Shown here piece after piece: positions 58,003-64,000 of a DNA stretch of 64,000 nucleotides (its first letter is position 1; each line of letters begins with the position of its first letter). The stretch lies in assembly GCA_036583965.1 (NCBI GenBank), contig JAZBQD010000015.1:89577809-89641808 (forward strand), in the 5' to 3' direction. The notes below the pieces were generated by a model that searched no databases, was not told where the DNA came from, and saw only the letters and a list, made by a program, of their open reading frames with translations. The translations under genes were made by a program, and so were the position numbers. The stretch comes from Prunella strophiata (lineage: Eukaryota; Chordata; Aves; Passeriformes; Prunellidae).

Positions 58003-61000
58003 GTAAGTAAACATATGGGAATAAAGACTGTGTTACATATTCTATGTTCTTCCTAATGGCAGAGTGAACAAGAAGTCACTGTGTGGCTTTTCATATGCCC
58101 AGCTTGCCTAACAGAGCTCAGAAAAAGGCAGATGTTGCACCTCCTAATCCTGCTAATTTAGCAGTTATTTTGATTGCACATAATGTAACATTATACTAAA
58201 GCAAATCTAAAGGTGGACTTTGAAATGACATCTCAAGGATGAGTATCAGTTTAGTCAGAGGGCATGTTTTTGCTACCAAACTTTATTCTCAAAACTTTTG
58301 CACAGTCTTTCTAAAAATGAAAAAGTTATAGAAATCTAATATTTTTTGTAAGAGTATTTAATATATTAGCTTTTATCTCACTGCAGCATTACAGTTCTAG
58401 GCCTTTTTCAATTGCAGTCATGCTGTGGATGTAAAAAACTACTACAAATCATGAAAGAAGCAGGAATAAAATATCATAGTGTTTTGACATCTACTGCATT
58501 ATCTCCCTAAAGAAAATGCTTTGGTGTAGATGAAGAATTGCCTCTCTTGCTGACAACAAGGATCCTTCAGGTTGAGAAACTTTTTAAAATTCACTTTCAA
58601 GAGCAGTATCAAGGCTAGTTAAAGTGCTGTAGAAGTACCAGTGTAACCATTTAGTCCATACCTGTAATAACTTAACACAGTAGTTTTATCTTTGCCATCT
58701 CATTATCCTCTAGACTGATATATTCCCTACTCCTGGCTCAGGTAGTAGGAGTACAATTGTCCTGAACAATTTTGGGTGTGTAGGAGAATTGTGAGAGCTG
58801 AAGAAACCTCATAATCTCCTGTGCAAGTTTCTTGTCTCTAAGGGTGTCAGTGTTACATCCAACCCTTTGCTGTTGCTAAGACCAAAGGCTCTGTCTGTGC
58901 CTTAGTAAATACAAGATATATAGGTCTTCAGGTAAACTAGAAGGGAGGTTTGGTGCTTTGGGGGGCTTCGCAGGTTTTTTGGGTTTGGTTGGTTTTTTTT
59001 TTTTAAGTTTCGTGCAGAGTCTGGGTATGAACTTTTGTATGATACTGGTTGCACAGTGAAAGAATAACTCTCTGGCATGTGTCTGTAAGTATACAAGTAG
59101 TTTCTTAAATTTGAAGTGCACAGAATGTATTTTTCTTTCACATCTGGATTGTGACTGCAATTGACAAAATAGTGTTTCTAAGGTGTAAGTGACAGAAACT
59201 TGCTGGTATTAGGATAAGAAAAGGAAATTAGTTACAATTTTGTAATAACTTTATTCTAATATTACAGCTGCTTGGATAAGAATCAGTTTCCCCTTAAAAA
59301 TGGGAATGTTATTAATTCTAGGATAGCTGGCAACTACCCTTCACTGGTAAATTCATTCTGGGATTGTTACTAATGGGGGTTGGAAGATTCAATAACAAGT
59401 ACTATGCTGCTAAATGAAACATTTTTAGGAACAGGAACTCAGGATATTGGACATTAAAGGTGGATCAAATTAGTCTATCAGTAGACTTCCTCCACAAGGA
59501 AAATGTAGGAAAATTTTGTGCAATTTTATGGATTGCCGTATTTCTGTCTTGCAGCTCTTTTCAGTGGAGGAATGAGTTAAAATCCTTTCTCAGATGATGG
59601 ATAGGGAACTTGAAGTCATGTTCTCCATATGTTATTTCTACAGCCTGTGGTAGCACTGAGGAATGTTGTGGTGTGGTTCACAGCTTATCTCCACAGGCAG
59701 TTTTGTTGACCCAAATGAGGGAGTGGGGCATGTGAATGAATAAGAAATCTTAAGCTAATAGCACCTTTTCTCCACAACATGATCTGGAGATTTTTGTTTA
59801 AAGTGGAATGGGTGGTCCTTCATGAACTTACCTGAATAGAACCTCTATGGAAAAAAATACCTCTCTGGAGATGATTGCAGTGTGACTCATTAGTCACTGA
59901 CTTTCATCAGTGGTGACTGAGAGAGCTGAATCATTTTGAAAACTGAAGGCTCTTTTTCTATATATGAATAAACTTGTATCAATTAATATTATTAGTGGAT
60001 GACTGAAATATTGTTTAAACCCATGAGTCCTGTAAAATTATAAGAAAGCAATGTAAACATTTTCCAAATAAGTCTTAACTATAGAATTTAAGTTACTTTC
60101 TAGATGCAGATGTATCACCCAGTGCCTCAGATTCATTTTTTTCCCTTAGCTGGAGGTGCTTGATGGAGCTAATAGGCAGAGATTTGCAAGGAAGTTCCTT
60201 ACTTATTTGAAGTAATCTATTATGGTTGCTGTTAGTGAGCACTAGAGGGCTCCTTAGACTAAAGCAAAAGAATACAATGTCACGTTTGTCATCAAGGATA
60301 CGTCTTAGGTATTTTGGTATCTTGAATTAAATAATCAAAACCACTTTCTTCATTAGAATAGTCTAAGGCTTCCCTTTCCAAGAAAGAATAAATCAATGTA
60401 TTTGGAAGGGGAGGAGTATAGCCTGTTGTTACATAGCAAGTGTTTGAATTTTTGAGAAGCATTGCTGTTATATGTAGGCATCCTACTGGTTTAAATTTTT
60501 ATACATATTTTTGATTAGCAATCAAGATCTTTTTCGTGTTTCCTTTACAGGTGGTTTATTTTAAGATATCTTCTGTGCATGGTTTATATTTCTTTCTGCT
60601 TGTCTGTCCACCTTTAAATGTCTTTCCTTACACAGTGGTTAGTTTATAATTGTTCCTGCATTATGGAGCCCAAGTCTGCCTTGTGATCTAACAAATGTGA
60701 CTGCTGTAGGCAGAGGTGAATATAAAATGTAGCTATGCTTCTTTGGAAGTTTTTTTCAAAAACTTTGAACATTGCTTTTCAAAAAAGGGCCAAACATTGT
60801 ATGTTTCATGAATGTCAAAAATGATTCTTAGCTGGTCTGAATTTCTAGTGCAGCCTGAAAAGGCTTTGCCATCTTACACTGGCTGATGTGTGGACTGAGT
60901 GTGTTTATTCCAGTGTTAGTTGTTGCCATTTGGGGGGAGAGGAGGAGGTATAAAACCTACTCTATGCTGATGGGAAAAAAAAAACATAAAAGAGGACCAC

Positions 61001-63718
61001 TCTATAAGCTGTAGGGGAACAGTGTTCTCGTTGTCTTGGTTTACACAGTCTTTTTAGTCAGATTTTTTTTTTTTTTTCATACATCTTCTTGATTTTTTCT
61101 TGTATAGTGGTTCTTGGGCATAATTTGAGTATTTTTCAAGGACACCATGGCGTTGCAGAAGGTAATTGATATTAGAGAAAGGGAGAGACATTAAAAATTG
61201 AATTAGTTATTATGGTACCCAATTTACATCACTCTAGGTAGCATAATTTTTTATTGTCAGAGGGAAGCCTGAAATTATGAACCAAAATTAATACAACTGT
61301 GCTTTCAAATGTAAAGCTTTTACATAGACACAAATGTACACTTGTTTCAAGTGTAGATTTTGTAGAGAACAATGAGTAGGCTGCTTATTTAGAAAAATGA
61401 AGGGCATTTTTTTTTCCCAATAGCAAGCCAATCATCAAAGCAGCAAGTGAGACTTTAAATAAAGGCTGAGAGATAGTTTATTTGTGGGACCAATGTTCTA
61501 GAAACCAGTGGAGATTTTTCTGTCTTAAATAAAGTTTGCAGCAGCAGGGTAATTTTACTTGAGACACTTTTTTTTGTCTGTCAAGCATTCCACACTTTCT
61601 TGTATTTTCCTGGCCCTGATGTACTGTTTCCAGTCACAGGTATATGTAATTTATTTTTAGCCCTTGGTGGTGGTGTTCTGTACAAAACATTCTGCCTCCA
61701 AGTGGAATTTTTGGAAGTAAAGAAAGGTAATGGTGTAGTGGGCCCAAGAGCAGGAGATCTATTTGAACTGTTTCAAGACCAGAGTGATCTATTCCTATCT
61801 GGACTTTTCTTTCAGGTTCCTGAGACTTGGTGACTCAAAATATCCATTGTTCAAAAGGGGGCTATGAATTTACAAGAAGGAATCTTTCCCACTCAGAAAA
61901 GATTCTTACTGATGTTGAGTGAAGTGTTAACTGACAGAACAGCTTACAAAGAGAGCAAGGAAAGAACATTGTGGTCCATTTTATAATTTTCTCTCCTCCA
62001 AGTCCCATCAAGCTCACTTAATTGTTCTTACATGCTAGAAGCTCTTGGGGGAAGTGGGAGAAAGAGAATATTTGGAGAGTGGTATCTATGAGTGATGGAG
62101 GTGAAATTGGGGTGCTTTGCCTGCCAGGGAAGAAGATAGAGAAAGAAGATACAATGCTGAAAAGCAATAGGCTGAGGGATCTGCTGTACAGATTGTGAGA
62201 AGGAGCGGGGAGGGTTAGGGGGAAAGGAGGCAAAGAGAACCTGCTAGAAGCACAAATCATCCCTGACTGCTCCTAAACATTCTACCCCTGTCAGAACCCT
62301 CTAACTCCTTGCTGGTACCCACTCCCTAGGGACATTTGGGAATCCCTTCCAGACCTCTTTGGTGTCCTCACCCTTTCTCCACTGCACTCCAACAACTCCC
62401 CCACCTACCATAACCCCACTCCTATCACCTCTGCCCTACTTATACCCCTACTCTGCTACTGTTTCCACATATTGCTGACACAGGAATGAGGATAGAACTA
62501 CTTAGTTTCTTCTCATCCTCGGGGCAGTAGCATTTAGTTTTATCCATCTGGCTGAGGTGCCTTGAAGTGATTCCATGGAGAATAGCTTAGCTCTCTTCCC
62601 CCAAACACTGCTAATATTAGACCTAACAATTACCAGAATCAAAGTAATTTCAGTTTTCTTTGAGGATGAATGCACTGTCTGTATAGTTCAGTTTGCTGCA
62701 CACAAAGGGAATTTGAGCTATGGACATTAGACTTCATTAAAATATCTTCTGGACACTCTATGACCAAAGACGTGTCTGGATGCTGTATTTCTATTTTTCA
62801 TCACTGATGAAGCATGATGCATGTGGTGACTTAGATTAGAAGATGACAGGCTTGGATCTGTCTCAGCTGCTGCTTCTAACTATCATAGAACCAAAATAGC
62901 ATAAGCTACAACACAGTTCATGGAGCCTGCAGAACACACTTGCCTAGGGAAAATGCCAGCCAGGTATCAAACGCTTTGGTAACAAGGAAGGTTCCTTTGA
63001 TACAATCAGCAGTTTATCCCATGAGTGCAGTCTAGGACTTAAGGAGAGCCTGTGTTGGCACTAGGCTGAACAGACTGAATGCTCAGTGAAAAGAACATAA
63101 TGCATTTAAAAAATATTTCAGTCTTCTGTGTCATGGTTAGCTCTATTTGACTAGGCTTTGTTTGAATAAAAAAATAGGATGTGAAATACTGTGATTCTGG
63201 GAAGCCCAAGCTCATTTCCTAGCTCTACTAAGTTTTTGCTAATGTGACTTAATGCATACATATATGTAATTTCTACTTGAAATAATGTATTGTAATATTT
63301 TTAGCTTTTTCAGTTCTAGGTTTTAGGGCAAGATTCAAATAATTGCCAAGAACTGCAGCACATGAGGAGGAAACTAAGTTATGACAAATAGAGTCAGGAA
63401 AGATTAATGTATTTCACATTATTAGAAGACAAAGGCTTATGTTTAAAAGAATCAAGTAATTCTAAAATGCTAACTTGTCTGAGGACAGGATTCTTTGAAG
63501 GAGAATAATTTTGTTCTGTATTACATAAATTCTGAAGCAAAAATTTTCTGCAGATGACATTTGACTATATTGCTGGTAAAAACATTTTGAAAAATTAATT
63601 GAAATGTGTAATTTTGACATTTTGTAAATAAGTAATTATGCCAAGCCTAATCATCAACAAAAAAATCAAGAATTAAAAGCACATTTAGAAGTCTGTCTTT
63701 CTGATGTAAGAAATTCTG

Positions 63719-63768
63719 TTGGGAATTTTAACAAATGTAGGGATTGGGAATTTTAACAAATGTGGGGA
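63719..63768. repeat. 25-bp tandem duplication
   Basis: Two adjacent 25-base units beginning ttgggaattttaacaaatgt differ at one base (taggga against tgggga). Confidence 0.92.
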
Positions 63769-64000
63769 TTCTCTTTCATATATAGTATTATTTGCCTCAA
63801 TGCCTCTTTTAGTTTATAACAAGGTACATTAATATCGTTCTTCAAAGGCATGGCTCTTTCTAGAGGAAAAGGTAATGTCTGCCTGGTTTGTAGAGAGGGA
63901 GTGAAAGAAAAGGAAGGGAAGAAAGTGAAATATTAATGTTAAAACTCTTAATGTTAGAGTTTTCTATCTGCCGATAGAAAACAATGGTAATAGGGCCAAA

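Larger units (their letters stand above)
55698..64000. other. Non-coding AT-rich region to the window end
   Basis: No supported coding exon. It contains an isolated exon-like segment (57955-58002) and a 25-bp tandem duplication (63719-63768). The rest shows no feature I recognise. Confidence 0.55.

Noticed and set aside
61147..61162. ATG in a good context followed by a GT donor (atggcgttgcagaaggtaat)
   Set aside because: I considered it as a start exon of the downstream gene. It would give only M-A-L-Q-K, does not match the RNF144B start, and has no promoter-like composition around it.

Overview
The window is vertebrate nuclear DNA, almost certainly from a bird. Three things point that way. 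Its introns are short. It carries many fragments of the avian CR1 retrotransposon in both orientations. It holds two adjacent genes, KDM1B and DEK, in the tail-to-tail arrangement seen in other vertebrates. There are no bacterial-type operons, CRISPR arrays, phage genes or intact mobile-element genes.

Layout. (1) 1-16.9 kb, plus strand: the 3' two-thirds of KDM1B (LSD2/AOF1), a flavin-dependent histone H3K4me1/2 demethylase. Thirteen exons are visible, from the SWIRM domain (389) to the stop codon (14112-14114), followed by a long 3' UTR. The earlier exons with the zinc fingers lie left of the window. Two exons each carry a one-base length error relative to the conserved protein (-1 near 1503, +1 near 7226). 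The gene therefore does not read through as given. Assembly error or true loss are both possible. (2) 16.9-20.6 kb: convergent intergenic spacer with one CR1-derived block. (3) About 20.6-38.0 kb, minus strand: the complete DEK gene, with ten coding exons (36081 down to 22119, 368 codons, frame intact), a probable 5' non-coding exon and a CpG-island promoter at 37.3-38.2 kb. (4) 38.2-39.5 kb: CR1 fragments and a GC-rich 26-bp minisatellite. (5) 39.5-43.1 kb: AT-rich spacer. (6) 43.1-43.7 kb: a second CpG island with a good plus-strand splice donor. It is likely the promoter and first exon of the next gene; in other vertebrates the neighbour beyond DEK is RNF144B, but no RNF144B coding exon is visible. 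(7) 43.7-64 kb: AT-rich non-coding DNA with CR1 fragments and one isolated exon-like segment (57955-58002). This may be a large first intron.

How the genes relate: both encode chromatin proteins. KDM1B removes H3K4 methylation in transcribed gene bodies. DEK is an abundant DNA-supercoiling and histone-binding factor. The sequence shows no sign that they are co-regulated; their promoters lie at opposite ends of the pair.

I found no clearly new biological system. The observations most worth checking are the paired KDM1B frame lesions, two nearly identical direct CR1 copies flanking the last DEK exons, a 27-base poly(T) splice acceptor in DEK, the alternating 26-bp minisatellite, and the unassigned CpG-island promoter at 43 kb.
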